Assembly: GCA_964588695.1 (NCBI GenBank)
Contig: CAZPQK010000007.1
Location: 107,296-171,295, forward strand
Direction of reading: 5' to 3'
Length of the DNA: 64,000 nt
DNA from: CAZPQK01 sp964588695
GTDB lineage: Bacteria > Krumholzibacteriota > Krumholzibacteriia > WVZY01 > JAKEHA01
In this document: positions 40,941-49,599 of the stretch, one piece after another
Numbering within the stretch: the stretch's first letter is position 1
Layout of the letters: each line of letters begins with the position of its first letter
Translations under genes and position numbers: made by a program
The notes under the pieces: model-generated
Told to the model about the DNA's origin: nothing
The model's database searches: none
The model's input: only the letters and a program-made list of their open reading frames with translations

Positions 40941-41549
40941 GTGCCCCTGACCCTCTCGGTAATCGCACTAGCCGGGATCATCCTGTTAATCGCAGCCTAC
41001 CGTCTGCGTAACGGAATTCCTCCGCGTGCCTGGCGCCTGCTTGCCTTCCCGGCGTTCGGCGTTTTGCCCGTCATCTTTGGCTTTTCTGCGGTTAACACCT
41101 CGCTCCACAACATGAAAGAAGTCCGGTTCTGTGGCGGCTGCCACGAAATGGATTACTACGTCAATTCCCTCACGTACGACGACGACGAACCACTCGCCTC
41201 GGTTCACTACCGCAACAACTATGTGAAGCAAGAGACAGCCTGCTACCAGTGTCACACCGGGTACGCGATGTTCGGCGAAGTCAAAGCCAAGATGAACGGG
41301 CTACGGCATGTGTGGGTTTCGCTCACGAAGTCCACCCCGGAACAGATCGAGTTATACGAACCCTACAGCAACAGCAACTGCCTTCATTGCCATGGACCGG
41401 CACAACGGTTTCAGGAACAACCGAAACACCAGGAAGAGGAAAACTTTATAGCGCGTTGCGAGTCGGGAGAGTTGTCGTGCTTAAAGTCGGGTTGTCACGA
41501 CGAAGGCCATTATTGGGAAGAAGAATCGGATGACGACGAAGAGTGGTAG
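40941..41549 (+). CDS. NapC/NirT-like tetrahaem membrane cytochrome
   Basis: 202-aa inner-membrane protein with hydrophobic helices at about 3-20 and 33-52, then four haem sites: FCGGCHEM (64-68), CYQCH (101-105), CLHCH (147-151) and an unusual CX4CH (CLKSGCH, 180-186). The FCxxCHxM opening and the spacing to the second haem match the NapC/NrfH/CymA group, which oxidises quinol and passes electrons to periplasmic partners. A second membrane helix replaces the usual single anchor. GTG start behind a GGAAGG box, 37 bases after the monohaem gene. Likely entry point of electrons into the conduit encoded downstream. Confidence 0.85.
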   Translation: MPLTLSVIALAGIILLIAAYRLRNGIPPRAWRLLAFPAFGVLPVIFGFSAVNTSLHNMKEVRFCGGCHEMDYYVNSLTYDDDEPLASVHYRNNYVKQETACYQCHTGYAMFGEVKAKMNGLRHVWVSLTKSTPEQIELYEPYSNSNCLHCHGPAQRFQEQPKHQEEENFIARCESGELSCLKSGCHDEGHYWEEESDDDEEW

Positions 41550-41748
41550 TGCGGGTTCGCACCGTCGCCTGACGGTTGCAACCTGCGGAATCATCATTGC
41601 CTACGTGCTCCTGTTGGCCGCCACAATGGTCAATAACGCGACGTTCTTGATTTTTGCGCTCGGTCTTGGTGTCGTCTTTGGCTTGTTGGGAGTGACGTTG
41701 TGGTTGGTAGCAGTGGTCCGCGAGTCCCGCGACAAGGGGGTGTTGTAG
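41530..41748 (+). CDS. Small two-helix membrane protein of the cytochrome operon
   Basis: 72-aa protein with a basic N-terminus and two predicted membrane helices (about 16-34 and 38-63). It overlaps the tetrahaem gene by 20 bases and ends 2 bases before the 11-haem gene, so it is firmly inside the operon. It has no haem motif and no family I recognise. A role as assembly partner or membrane subunit of the NapC-like protein is possible. Confidence 0.7.
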   Translation: MTTKSGSAGSHRRLTVATCGIIIAYVLLLAATMVNNATFLIFALGLGVVFGLLGVTLWLVAVVRESRDKGVL

Positions 41749-41750
41749 CC

Positions 41751-42692
41751 GTGTTCCGAATTTTTGCAGGGCTAATCACGCTCGCCTGGCTGGCGCTGGC
41801 GCTTACCTTTGCGTTCGGCGTGAATGACAGTCCAGCTTCCGACCGGGTTGCAAAAGCCGACCTCGCCTGCCTCGAGTGTCATGATTACTACGATGAATCG
41901 CTTGCCGGGTCGTCGCACTCAATTCTGCGCGACGGGGGCGCGGAAGTCTCTTGCTTGAGCTGCCATCCAGGCGCCGACGCGGGGCACGCCGAAGACCCCG
42001 ACAACGTTCCTGCGGGTAATCCGGAATCCTTGACCGCCGCACTCAGTGCCGCAAAGTGTGCCACCTGCCACGTCGATCCCCACGCACGCAACGCCTTCGA
42101 GCGCGATCCCCACGCCGATGCCAACGTGAACTGCTCGAGCTGTCACCGCATTCATAACTCAGATCATGCCGGCCTGCTACGCTCGCCGGAGCCGACCCTG
42201 TGCCTGGACTGCCACGCGAGCGTTCGTAGCGACTTCGCACAGCTCTCCCGCCACCCCGTTGCCGACGGTGTTATGAACTGCAGCGACTGTCACACCGATC
42301 TCGCACAGTCCGCCAAACATGGAGTCTATTCCGGGCCGGGCGAAACCTGCGTGGAATGTCACGGCGAGTTCCGCGGGCCGTTTCCGTATCAGCACCTGGC
42401 GGCGGTGGCCTATTCCTCCGAACAAGGAGGATGTCTGAACTGCCATGTTGCACACGGCTCGTCGCAGCCGCGGATGCTAAAGCAGAGTTACGAAAGCCCC
42501 GGTTTCGGGCTGTGTTCGAATTGTCATGTTCAACCCGGACATCGTTTTAACGCCCAGCACGGAGACGCTTGGGCCAATCAACCGTGCAATACCTGCCACG
42601 TAGATGTTCACGGCTCGTATACCAGCGCTAATTTTCTCGACCCGGCGCTAGCCGCCGAAGGTTGCTTTGCGGCCGGCTGCCATCAGCCGTAG
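41751..42692 (+). CDS. Periplasmic 11-haem cytochrome c (MtrA/DmsE-like)
   Basis: 313-aa protein with an N-terminal signal or anchor (about 1-23) and eleven haem sites: ten CxxCH (CLECH, CLSCH, CATCH, CSSCH, CLDCH, CSDCH, CVECH, CLNCH, CSNCH, CNTCH) and a terminal CX4CH (CFAAGCH). Length and dense regular spacing match the DmsE/MtrA decahaem family, which forms a haem wire inside an outer-membrane porin; the eleventh site is extra. GTG at 41751 chosen: 2 bases after the preceding stop, with a GGGGG box, and it begins exactly at the signal sequence. The MtrB-like barrel gene follows after 8 bases. Confidence 0.9.
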   Translation: MFRIFAGLITLAWLALALTFAFGVNDSPASDRVAKADLACLECHDYYDESLAGSSHSILRDGGAEVSCLSCHPGADAGHAEDPDNVPAGNPESLTAALSAAKCATCHVDPHARNAFERDPHADANVNCSSCHRIHNSDHAGLLRSPEPTLCLDCHASVRSDFAQLSRHPVADGVMNCSDCHTDLAQSAKHGVYSGPGETCVECHGEFRGPFPYQHLAAVAYSSEQGGCLNCHVAHGSSQPRMLKQSYESPGFGLCSNCHVQPGHRFNAQHGDAWANQPCNTCHVDVHGSYTSANFLDPALAAEGCFAAGCHQP

Positions 42693-42700
42693 GAGACGTG

Positions 42701-44287
42701 ATGATGCAACGCCTTGCCATACTCTCCCTTATTGCATTGGTTGCTGCCAGTTCGGTCTCGGCCCGCGAGATCGACGGCACCATAAACGTGAGCGGCGTGG
42801 TAATCAACGAGACCGGCAATCAGGCACTGGTACAAGAAAGGTATAACCTTTACGACAATGTCGCGTTGGGGCTACACCTCCGTGGCAGCATCGCCAACCA
42901 AAACACGTTCGCGCTAAGGCTGGAGAGCATCAATCTCGACAATCGTGCGGGATCGCTGGTTTACAACGTTCCGACGTTGCTTCGTGTCACTTCGCGCTAC
43001 CGGCAACACCGGCAACTATTCGAACATCCCGGCGCTGTGGAATCGCTGCGTAAGTCATGGAACACCGGTGTGCGCGTGACGCCAAACAATTGGCTGCAGC
43101 TTTCGGGCAACTACGGGCTGACGACGCGCGGCGGATCGCGGGTTGGCTTCCCGCTAGGTGTGAACAGCGTACTTGGTTCGGAGTATGACTACCGCTTGCA
43201 CACGGCTCGCTTTGCGGCGCAGGCACGGCGCGGAGCTGGCGGGCTTTATCTGGCCTATGACCTGTCGGCATTCGAGGACAACCAGCTAGACGATGCCAAG
43301 CGCGGCGCATCCGTGATCTCCGCCGGCGCCTACGGACCGGACCCATTTATATCTCGCCTTACACATGCGGTTCGCGGGTCGCTTGGTTCTTCCGATGTCA
43401 AAAACTTCGACAGCGACTACATGCTGCGAACGATTCAGTACACCGGAACAGCGGGCCCGCTGTGGCGGTTCAGTACGCGTTATCGCTTCTATGCCAGCCA
43501 GGTCGAAGAAAGTGCGACTGATTTTACAACCGATAACTACATTCACGACGTGGACCTCACCTACGCGCATCGCTTTGGCAATGTCACCGGTGGTTACGGG
43601 TACGAGGTCCTCGACGACGACCGACGCCTGACCGATTATCAGACTTTTCGCGCGGGCTTGTTGCTGCATACACCAGAGCGACGAGTGAAAGTGCGAGCAC
43701 GGTATGCTAATCGGACTAACGACGATATCGAAAACCTCACGTTGCTTCAGGAAACGGAAAATGAAAACTGGAGTACCAATCTCGACCTGCGCGTCACTTC
43801 TGACTTTACGCTAAGCGGGTCGTTTGCCGACCGCTCGCGCAAGCTACCCGACATCGGGGTGGAAATCGATGGCGTTCGCGCCGCCGGAAGCGCGAGTTAC
43901 TACTACGAGTACTTCGGTGATATCGGCGTCATTGGCGCCACACTAGCGGCGGACTACACGTTTACCGACGACGAGTACGTCAATCGCGACGGCCGCTATC
44001 ACATCGATAGCCACTTTGTCGGTTCGCGACTGAATGTGCAGTTCGAAGACACGTTCTCCATCGGAGCCGGGCTTTCGTTTCTTGACGTCGGCCAGGATCT
44101 GGATATCGAAAAAACCATTTTTTCGATTAGTACGCAATACAACGTGCGCGACGACTATCACGTCGAACTGAAATACAACGTATTTAACTTCGACGACTTC
44201 GTTATCGCCGAGCGGTATTACACCGCAAATGTGTTTTGGATCACACTGGGCTACGACTTCTCGATTGCAGAAGACGTAGAAGAATAA
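42701..44287 (+). CDS. Outer-membrane beta-barrel, MtrB/PioB-like
   Basis: 528-aa protein with a signal peptide (about 1-21, SVSA) followed by a long series of alternating amphipathic strands with aromatic girdles (ATLAADYTFTDD, FSIGAGLSFLDVG, YHVELKYNVFNF, NVFWITLGYDF). This is typical of a barrel of more than 20 strands. In MtrAB- and PioAB-type conduits such a porin sheathes the multihaem cytochrome encoded next to it, as here. It lacks the N-terminal CxxC of Shewanella MtrB. ATG at 42701 has an AGGAG box immediately after the upstream stop. Confidence 0.8.
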   Translation: MMQRLAILSLIALVAASSVSAREIDGTINVSGVVINETGNQALVQERYNLYDNVALGLHLRGSIANQNTFALRLESINLDNRAGSLVYNVPTLLRVTSRYRQHRQLFEHPGAVESLRKSWNTGVRVTPNNWLQLSGNYGLTTRGGSRVGFPLGVNSVLGSEYDYRLHTARFAAQARRGAGGLYLAYDLSAFEDNQLDDAKRGASVISAGAYGPDPFISRLTHAVRGSLGSSDVKNFDSDYMLRTIQYTGTAGPLWRFSTRYRFYASQVEESATDFTTDNYIHDVDLTYAHRFGNVTGGYGYEVLDDDRRLTDYQTFRAGLLLHTPERRVKVRARYANRTNDDIENLTLLQETENENWSTNLDLRVTSDFTLSGSFADRSRKLPDIGVEIDGVRAAGSASYYYEYFGDIGVIGATLAADYTFTDDEYVNRDGRYHIDSHFVGSRLNVQFEDTFSIGAGLSFLDVGQDLDIEKTIFSISTQYNVRDDYHVELKYNVFNFDDFVIAERYYTANVFWITLGYDFSIAEDVEE

Positions 44288-44312
44288 CAATCGGGCTAAC
44301 TGGAGGTGTCCC

Positions 44313-45335
44313 GTGAGAAGGCTCTATACCATTCCGTTGCTTGTGTTATCCGTCGCCATTCTGGCAAGCGGCTGCACACGCGAAGTTACCACCGTGGAAC
44401 AAACCATGGGGCCGTCAAATTGTTTTACCTGCCACTCAGACCAGTCCACGTTTCTAGTGGCGGCGAGCGAGCAGTATGGAAACTCTCAGCACGCTAGCGC
44501 GGAGAACCTGGACCGGAACTACGCTCCGTGTTCTGGTTGTCACGTCAGTGAAGGCTGGGTCGAACGCAATGCCACCGGCCAAGCTCCCGGCCTGGTAAGC
44601 AACCCGACGGCGATCAATTGTTTTACCTGCCATGCGCCGCATACCCGCGGGGATTTCTCGCTGCGTAAGACCTCGCCCGCTATGCTGCAGAACGGCGCGA
44701 TCTTCGATCTCGGCGCCGCCAACATCTGCGCGGACTGTCACCAGGCACGACGGGACAACACGACCTATGTCTCGGAGCCCACGGCGTTGAGTCGCTTTTG
44801 GGGGCCGCATCACAGCACGCAGGGAGACCTGTTGATTGGGTCGAACGGTTACGAGTATGCGGGATTCTCGTACGAGCAAACGGCGCACCGAAGTGCAACC
44901 GATAACGGTTGCCTCGACTGTCACTTTAAAGAGACCTCCAACTACGTCGTCGGCGGGCATTCGTTCAATATGGTGTTCGACACGGGTAGCGGGGTTATCG
45001 AAAACACCGCGGCTTGCGCCGACTGCCACGGTGGAATCTCCAGCTTTGACTTTAATGGCGTACAAACCGAAGTCGACAGCCTGGTCAGCGAATTGCGTAG
45101 CCGCTTGCTCACAGCCGGCTTGATCGACGGCGCCGACCATCCAGCGTCAACCACCGTTTCCGCAGACAGCGCGGGCGCCGTATGGAACTTTCTCGTCGTG
45201 CTGGAAGACCGCAGCCGCGGTATCCATAACCCGGATTACGCACGCGGGCTTCTGCAGTCGTCGATTCTGTTTATGGACGGCCAGTTGCGCCCCAATCCGC
45301 TACAACTCGGCAAAGCTGCCAACGCCGGGCAGTAA
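44313..45335 (+). CDS. Hexahaem outer-membrane lipoprotein cytochrome
   Basis: 340-aa lipoprotein (lipobox LASGC, Cys 21) with six CxxCH sites: CFTCH, CSGCH, CFTCH, CADCH, CLDCH and CADCH. The C-terminal 90 residues are haem-free and helical (RSRGIHNPDYARGLL is reminiscent of the NrfA/OTR-type helical tail). Lipidation and position after the porin gene suggest the outer terminal reductase of the conduit, in the place of MtrC, though it is much smaller and not homologous by eye to deca-haem MtrC/OmcA. GTG start behind a GGAGG box. Last gene of the operon, followed by a terminator. Confidence 0.87.
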   Translation: MRRLYTIPLLVLSVAILASGCTREVTTVEQTMGPSNCFTCHSDQSTFLVAASEQYGNSQHASAENLDRNYAPCSGCHVSEGWVERNATGQAPGLVSNPTAINCFTCHAPHTRGDFSLRKTSPAMLQNGAIFDLGAANICADCHQARRDNTTYVSEPTALSRFWGPHHSTQGDLLIGSNGYEYAGFSYEQTAHRSATDNGCLDCHFKETSNYVVGGHSFNMVFDTGSGVIENTAACADCHGGISSFDFNGVQTEVDSLVSELRSRLLTAGLIDGADHPASTTVSADSAGAVWNFLVVLEDRSRGIHNPDYARGLLQSSILFMDGQLRPNPLQLGKAANAGQ

Positions 45336-45357
45336 CGCCGGCGACATCTCCAGACTA

Positions 45358-45391
45358 ATCGGGGCGATGGATGCCCAGCCATCGCCCCGAT
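45358..45391 (+). terminator. Terminator of the cytochrome operon
   Basis: A perfect 13-bp stem (45358-45370 with 45379-45391) and 8-base loop lie 22 bases after the hexahaem gene. A short CTTT follows. Confidence 0.82.
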
Positions 45392-45520
45392 GCCCTTTGT
45401 ACCTCTGCAACACACGTTTGTACTCCAGGGCGTCGACCCTCCGCGATGTTCTGTTATCATGGTACCCTCCGATCAGACGACTCCATTCGCGCGACAACGT
45501 ACACCAACTCTTAAGGAACG

Positions 45521-46198
45521 GTGCACTACACCGGTCGTGGCGGACCATTATCCCTGCGCGCGTTGGACTTTCGTATCGAAGGCGCGACCGCTTTCATCAT
45601 TGGTGGGTACTCGCGCGCGGCCGGCGAGCCCGATGTTGGGAAATTCACGCTGACACTGGTAAAAGGAGTCGACGGGAACTGGCTTATCTTTTCCGACATG
45701 GACAGCGGCAACGGCGGCACGCGCAAGCCAGTCGCGGCGCCGACATGGTTCGCCGAGCATATTCGGTTGATGACTAACGGCGATGGAAGGTGGTTCGCCG
45801 ACAACTCCGACTATCAGTCCGACGACGAACCCTTCGACCAGTATGGACTGGAGTGGACGTCTGAAATGAATGGAAACCTGATGCGCGGCCGGCTGTTTGG
45901 GGTGCGTGACGGTGAAGAAACCGGAGCTTTCTGGACTTTTTCCGTTATGTGGGACCCCGCTCGAGGGCGCGCAATGGTGTACCAGGTCGGTGGCGACGGC
46001 ACTCTTGGTGTGGGACACCTGACCCACAGCACCCGAGGCGAGGAACTTGTCATGGATTTCACGTCACCTGCTGGCAGCTCCTACCGCACTCGCCACACGG
46101 AGACGACCGCCAACGGTGTACGAACCTCCGAGTCGTTTCAGCACAGTGAAGACGGTTGGCAGCCATCCCGAACCTACCACTGGCGCCAGCGCCAATAG
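45521..46198 (+). CDS. Uncharacterised protein with half of an NTF2/DUF4440-like domain
   Basis: 225-aa protein without signal peptide. Residues about 12-65 (ALDFRIEGATAFIIGGYSR ... GKFTLTLVKGVDGNWLIFSDMDS) look like the last strands of a DUF4440/SnoaL-type NTF2-like fold. The N-terminal helices and first strands normally present are missing, and an in-frame stop lies 9 bases before the GTG, so the gene may be 5'-truncated. The remaining 150 residues form a beta-rich domain with alternating charged strands, unknown to me. The GTG follows an AAGGAA box. The gene lies between the cytochrome terminator and a bidirectional terminator. Confidence 0.55.
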   Translation: MHYTGRGGPLSLRALDFRIEGATAFIIGGYSRAAGEPDVGKFTLTLVKGVDGNWLIFSDMDSGNGGTRKPVAAPTWFAEHIRLMTNGDGRWFADNSDYQSDDEPFDQYGLEWTSEMNGNLMRGRLFGVRDGEETGAFWTFSVMWDPARGRAMVYQVGGDGTLGVGHLTHSTRGEELVMDFTSPAGSSYRTRHTETTANGVRTSESFQHSEDGWQPSRTYHWRQRQ

Positions 46199-46199
46199 G

Positions 46200-46223
46200 A
46201 AAGGGGGAATCTCTAACCCCTTT
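46200..46223. terminator. Bidirectional terminator
   Basis: A hairpin aaagggg/cccctttt with a 10-base loop, flanked by A and T runs, separates two convergent genes. Confidence 0.85.
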
Positions 46224-46225
46224 TG

Positions 46226-47431
46226 CTACTTAAGCAGCATCGCTCTTACGGTGCTCGACTGTTGCGGCGTAGTGATCCGCACCAGGTACACGCCCGATGC
46301 CAACCCCTGTCCCCGGTCGTTGGTCCCGTCCCACTCGATCGAATGTGTTCCCGCGCTTACCCGTTGGGCTTTGAGCAATCCCCGCACGCGCTTACCGCGG
46401 ACGTCAAAGACTTCCACCGATACCACCGCGGACTGCGACAACTCCAACTGAACGTGCGTCGTCGGATTAAACGGGTTGGGAATCACGGCAACGTCACCGA
46501 GTGTTCCCGCCAAACCCGGCGTGGCAATTCCGGTGGCAACACCGTTTCCGGTTACCGTAAATGTTTGGCCGCCGTTGGCCGCGCTGGTCGCGACCGTAAC
46601 GGAACAACCTTCGGGGCTCGCCGAACCCGGCGTAAAGCAAACAACGATACCCGTGCTGTCACCAGGGGCGATCGCGTGAGACGTCGACGTTGTGTCGAGT
46701 GCAAATGGGCCGGTGTCACAGCCGTTGATTCCTAGAATGTTGAGCGTATCGCAGCCCTCGTTACGAACGTACATCGTGTCGCACTGCGTCTGGGATACCG
46801 GTACATCTACAAAGTCAACGTTCGCCGGACTGCCGGCCACTATGGATTTAAGCGACCGATATTTCACGTAAATTACCCAGTCGCCGCTAACACCCAGGGC
46901 GCACGCATCGTTCCAGCCTCCAGGTATTGCTTTTACAACATTCTTGCCGAACTGACAGCCGTTGCCGTCGTGGACCACGCTAGGCGCAAAAACGTTGCCC
47001 GCGTTGCCGTTCAAGAACTCAAGCGACACCACGAACGGCCCGCCTGCAAGCGTCTTAGTGCCGGGAATGGTTGAGATGTCATACTCGTTAATAACACCGT
47101 CGGTAAGAATGGGGCCTACCAAACTAAAGATGGGCACCCCTGGATTGGGAAGCCCCGCCGAATAAATGTGAATTGCCTGCTCTTGCGTCTGCCCGGCGCC
47201 ACCGAATTGCGATCCCCAACCGATCCCGATTTTCAGGATCTCAATTGGATACTCAGAAGCCGGAACGTCCAACACGGCACCGGCTTCTTCACCGACAGCA
47301 AAACAAGGGCACGCCACCGTCCCGCTCCCGGTAAAGTTATGAAACGGACCCACTTCTACGCATTGCGCATGCAATGCAGGGCAAAGAAACGTTGTCGCGA
47401 TCAGCGCGACGACTACGGAGATTGTCTTCAT
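46226..47431 (-). CDS. Secreted choice-of-anchor-type protein with sorting domain
   Basis: 401-aa exported protein with a signal peptide (about 1-22, LHAQ), a Cys-containing beta domain at about 24-200, and an Ig-like choice-of-anchor / ASPM-SPD-2-Hydin-like domain at about 205-300 (RNEGCDTLNILGINGCDTGPF, CFTPGSASP). It ends in a FlgD-like T9SS type A sorting domain (VAVIPNPFNPTTHVQLELS ... YLVRIT ... RAMLLK). Cys pairs suggest disulfides in the extracellular part. Function is unknown; it is probably a surface or released protein. The gene is single. Confidence 0.7.
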   Translation of the reverse strand: MKTISVVVALIATTFLCPALHAQCVEVGPFHNFTGSGTVACPCFAVGEEAGAVLDVPASEYPIEILKIGIGWGSQFGGAGQTQEQAIHIYSAGLPNPGVPIFSLVGPILTDGVINEYDISTIPGTKTLAGGPFVVSLEFLNGNAGNVFAPSVVHDGNGCQFGKNVVKAIPGGWNDACALGVSGDWVIYVKYRSLKSIVAGSPANVDFVDVPVSQTQCDTMYVRNEGCDTLNILGINGCDTGPFALDTTSTSHAIAPGDSTGIVVCFTPGSASPEGCSVTVATSAANGGQTFTVTGNGVATGIATPGLAGTLGDVAVIPNPFNPTTHVQLELSQSAVVSVEVFDVRGKRVRGLLKAQRVSAGTHSIEWDGTNDRGQGLASGVYLVRITTPQQSSTVRAMLLK

Positions 47432-47621
47432 GGGGTCTCCAGCCTTGGGTTGGTGGAAATGGCCGTATAGCTACTAGTGTACGGCTAATACGCACCAAAC
47501 GCCATGCCTTCGTCGCAGCACGAGCGGCAGCTTGCCGCACTATTTTTACTTCGTCCAACCGCTTTTCTCTGGCAGGGCATGACGTTGTATTTCGTATGGG
47601 ATACCGAAAGCGAGGTATTCC

Positions 47622-49565
47622 ATGACTATGCATCCAGACAAGTCGGCCCTACAGGCTCGGCGCCGACCGCACCGCCGTTCGTTGTTACTGCTCGTTGGGG
47701 TGGGCGTCGCAATTATGACGGCTTGCGATAACAAAAGTACCCCGGTCGAGCCCCCGCCAGACACCGACCCGAACCCACCGTTCGTAGCGTCTTCTCCACC
47801 GTGGGCTTGGCAGAATCCGTATCCAAGCGGTAACAACGGAGTTGCGGTCCAGTCCTTTGGAGGAGGGCGAGCACTGGTGCTTACCGAATACGACGGCTTT
47901 CTAACTGAAGACGGCGGCGCGTCGTGGACACCGCTCTACTTTGGTGACCAGTACTTTAGGGGCACCTATCGTTACGACGGACTGCTTACGGTTCTGTCGG
48001 GCAAAATTCTTCTGTCCGAAGACCAGGGTAGAACCTGGCGTCAAGTCGCCGCACCTCCGTCAATATTTCCGCTGGCCGCAGCCTTCGTGGACCACCAGAA
48101 CGGAGTTGTTACCGGCGGTTCGGGAAGAATCTTCACCACCGACGACGGCGGAACCACGTGGACGGCACGGTTCAGCGGGTCGGCTTACCATCTCAACGAC
48201 GTCGCCTACCTGGACCCGTCGACCATATTTGCCGTTGGTGGCGACCATGCCGTTCGTTCGATCGACGGCGGTGTGACATGGGAACCTTTGACAAACACCG
48301 GGTTGTTCGTCACCGCGTTCGCCATCGATATCATCGACGGCATTATCCGCATTGTTGATTATGGCGGAGGGGTAAGTATAAGCACGGATCAGGGCGATAC
48401 CTGGTCGCGACAGGACCCAGAGGCACCCCAGCTTAACGCGGTCGAATTTATCGATGCAGTTACCGGTATCGCTGCGGGAAACAACGGCAGCGTTCGCACG
48501 ACGGTCAACGGAGGTACCAGTTGGACCACGTGGGACCTGGGCTCCACCGAAAACCTTAATGGCGCAAGCGTTTCGGCGGACGATCGCTGGGTTGTGGGCG
48601 ACAACGGTGCAATTTTTCGTCTCACCAATTTCCCGTGGGAAGACGTGCGTAAGGGTCATCCCATCGATCTCGTCGATGTTTCTTTTTACGATGAGTTCGT
48701 CGGTATGGCTGTGGGCCCGGGTTGCGGACTGTTGCTAACCACAAACGGCGGAGAGTCTTGGGGTAAGGGAAAGTTTCCCAGCCCGCTATCACTTAACTGC
48801 ACGGCTGGAGACCTCAACGCGATAGCGGTCTACGGGCCCAAGCAGGCGTGTGCGGTGGGCATGGCTGGTGAAATCTGGACCACAATTAACCTTGGCATTC
48901 CCTGGACGCGCCGAGACGGTGTCACGTCGGCGGATCTTTACGACGTTGCGTTCGCAGACTCGGCCAATGGGATGATCGTTGGCAGTCAGAGCGTTGTCTT
49001 TGTCACTACCGACGCCGGGGTTACGTGGACGCCGCGCAGCAACTTCTCCGGAAACACGAACCGCGCAGTGGCAATGTCCGCTCCCGGCATCGCGTTCGTC
49101 GTCGGCGATGGTGGTACGGTACGCCGCACCGAAACCGGCGGCATGTCCTGGCAACTTGTCGATACCACGTTGCCCGACCTCGATTTCCTCGACGTGGCGA
49201 TGCTAAACGACACCACCGCGGTTGTCATTGGCGAGAACGGGAGCTTCGAACCGAATATTTTTAAGACCACCGATGCGGGCCAATCATGGATCGAAATTGT
49301 TATTCCTCGAGACCCCAAACGGTTGGCATTTGGCTCGGGAAGTAACGGCTATCTCGTTGCCGACCGCGCCATCTACACGACCGACGACGGTGGCATCACG
49401 TGGAATGGAGTCAACGCGCCCACGCGGGTTTCCCTTAACGCCGTGTGCGCAGTCAGCGACAACATCGCAACGATCGTCGGCAGCCAGGGTGCAATCCTAA
49501 GAACGACGACTGGCGGAACCCAATCCGGGAGGACTGGCCAGGCCGTCAATCGCGACTGGCGGTAG
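47622..49565 (+). CDS. Ycf48-like beta-propeller lipoprotein
   Basis: 647-aa lipoprotein (signal helix about 20-34, Cys 35 in IMTAC) with a proline-rich linker and about eleven Asp-box-like repeats (TTDDGGTTWT, SIDGGVTWEP, STDQGDTWS, TTDAGVTW, KTTDAGQSW) across residues 70-630. This is the Ycf48/BNR-type seven-bladed propeller pattern, here enough for more than one propeller. Sialidase catalytic residues are not evident and propellers of this type usually bind proteins. The ATG at 47622 has a GAGG box; a second ATG at 47628 is possible. It is flanked by two leftward genes and monocistronic. Confidence 0.8.
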   Translation: MTMHPDKSALQARRRPHRRSLLLLVGVGVAIMTACDNKSTPVEPPPDTDPNPPFVASSPPWAWQNPYPSGNNGVAVQSFGGGRALVLTEYDGFLTEDGGASWTPLYFGDQYFRGTYRYDGLLTVLSGKILLSEDQGRTWRQVAAPPSIFPLAAAFVDHQNGVVTGGSGRIFTTDDGGTTWTARFSGSAYHLNDVAYLDPSTIFAVGGDHAVRSIDGGVTWEPLTNTGLFVTAFAIDIIDGIIRIVDYGGGVSISTDQGDTWSRQDPEAPQLNAVEFIDAVTGIAAGNNGSVRTTVNGGTSWTTWDLGSTENLNGASVSADDRWVVGDNGAIFRLTNFPWEDVRKGHPIDLVDVSFYDEFVGMAVGPGCGLLLTTNGGESWGKGKFPSPLSLNCTAGDLNAIAVYGPKQACAVGMAGEIWTTINLGIPWTRRDGVTSADLYDVAFADSANGMIVGSQSVVFVTTDAGVTWTPRSNFSGNTNRAVAMSAPGIAFVVGDGGTVRRTETGGMSWQLVDTTLPDLDFLDVAMLNDTTAVVIGENGSFEPNIFKTTDAGQSWIEIVIPRDPKRLAFGSGSNGYLVADRAIYTTDDGGITWNGVNAPTRVSLNAVCAVSDNIATIVGSQGAILRTTTGGTQSGRTGQAVNRDWR

Positions 49566-49599
49566 TACTTAAACCAGGTAATTGCTAGCGAGCTGCGAA

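Noticed and set aside
40493..45335. Nitrite or nitrate reductase operon
   Set aside because: No NrfA-type CxxCK site, NapA or molybdopterin gene is present, and the porin next to the 11-haem protein fits an outer-membrane conduit better.
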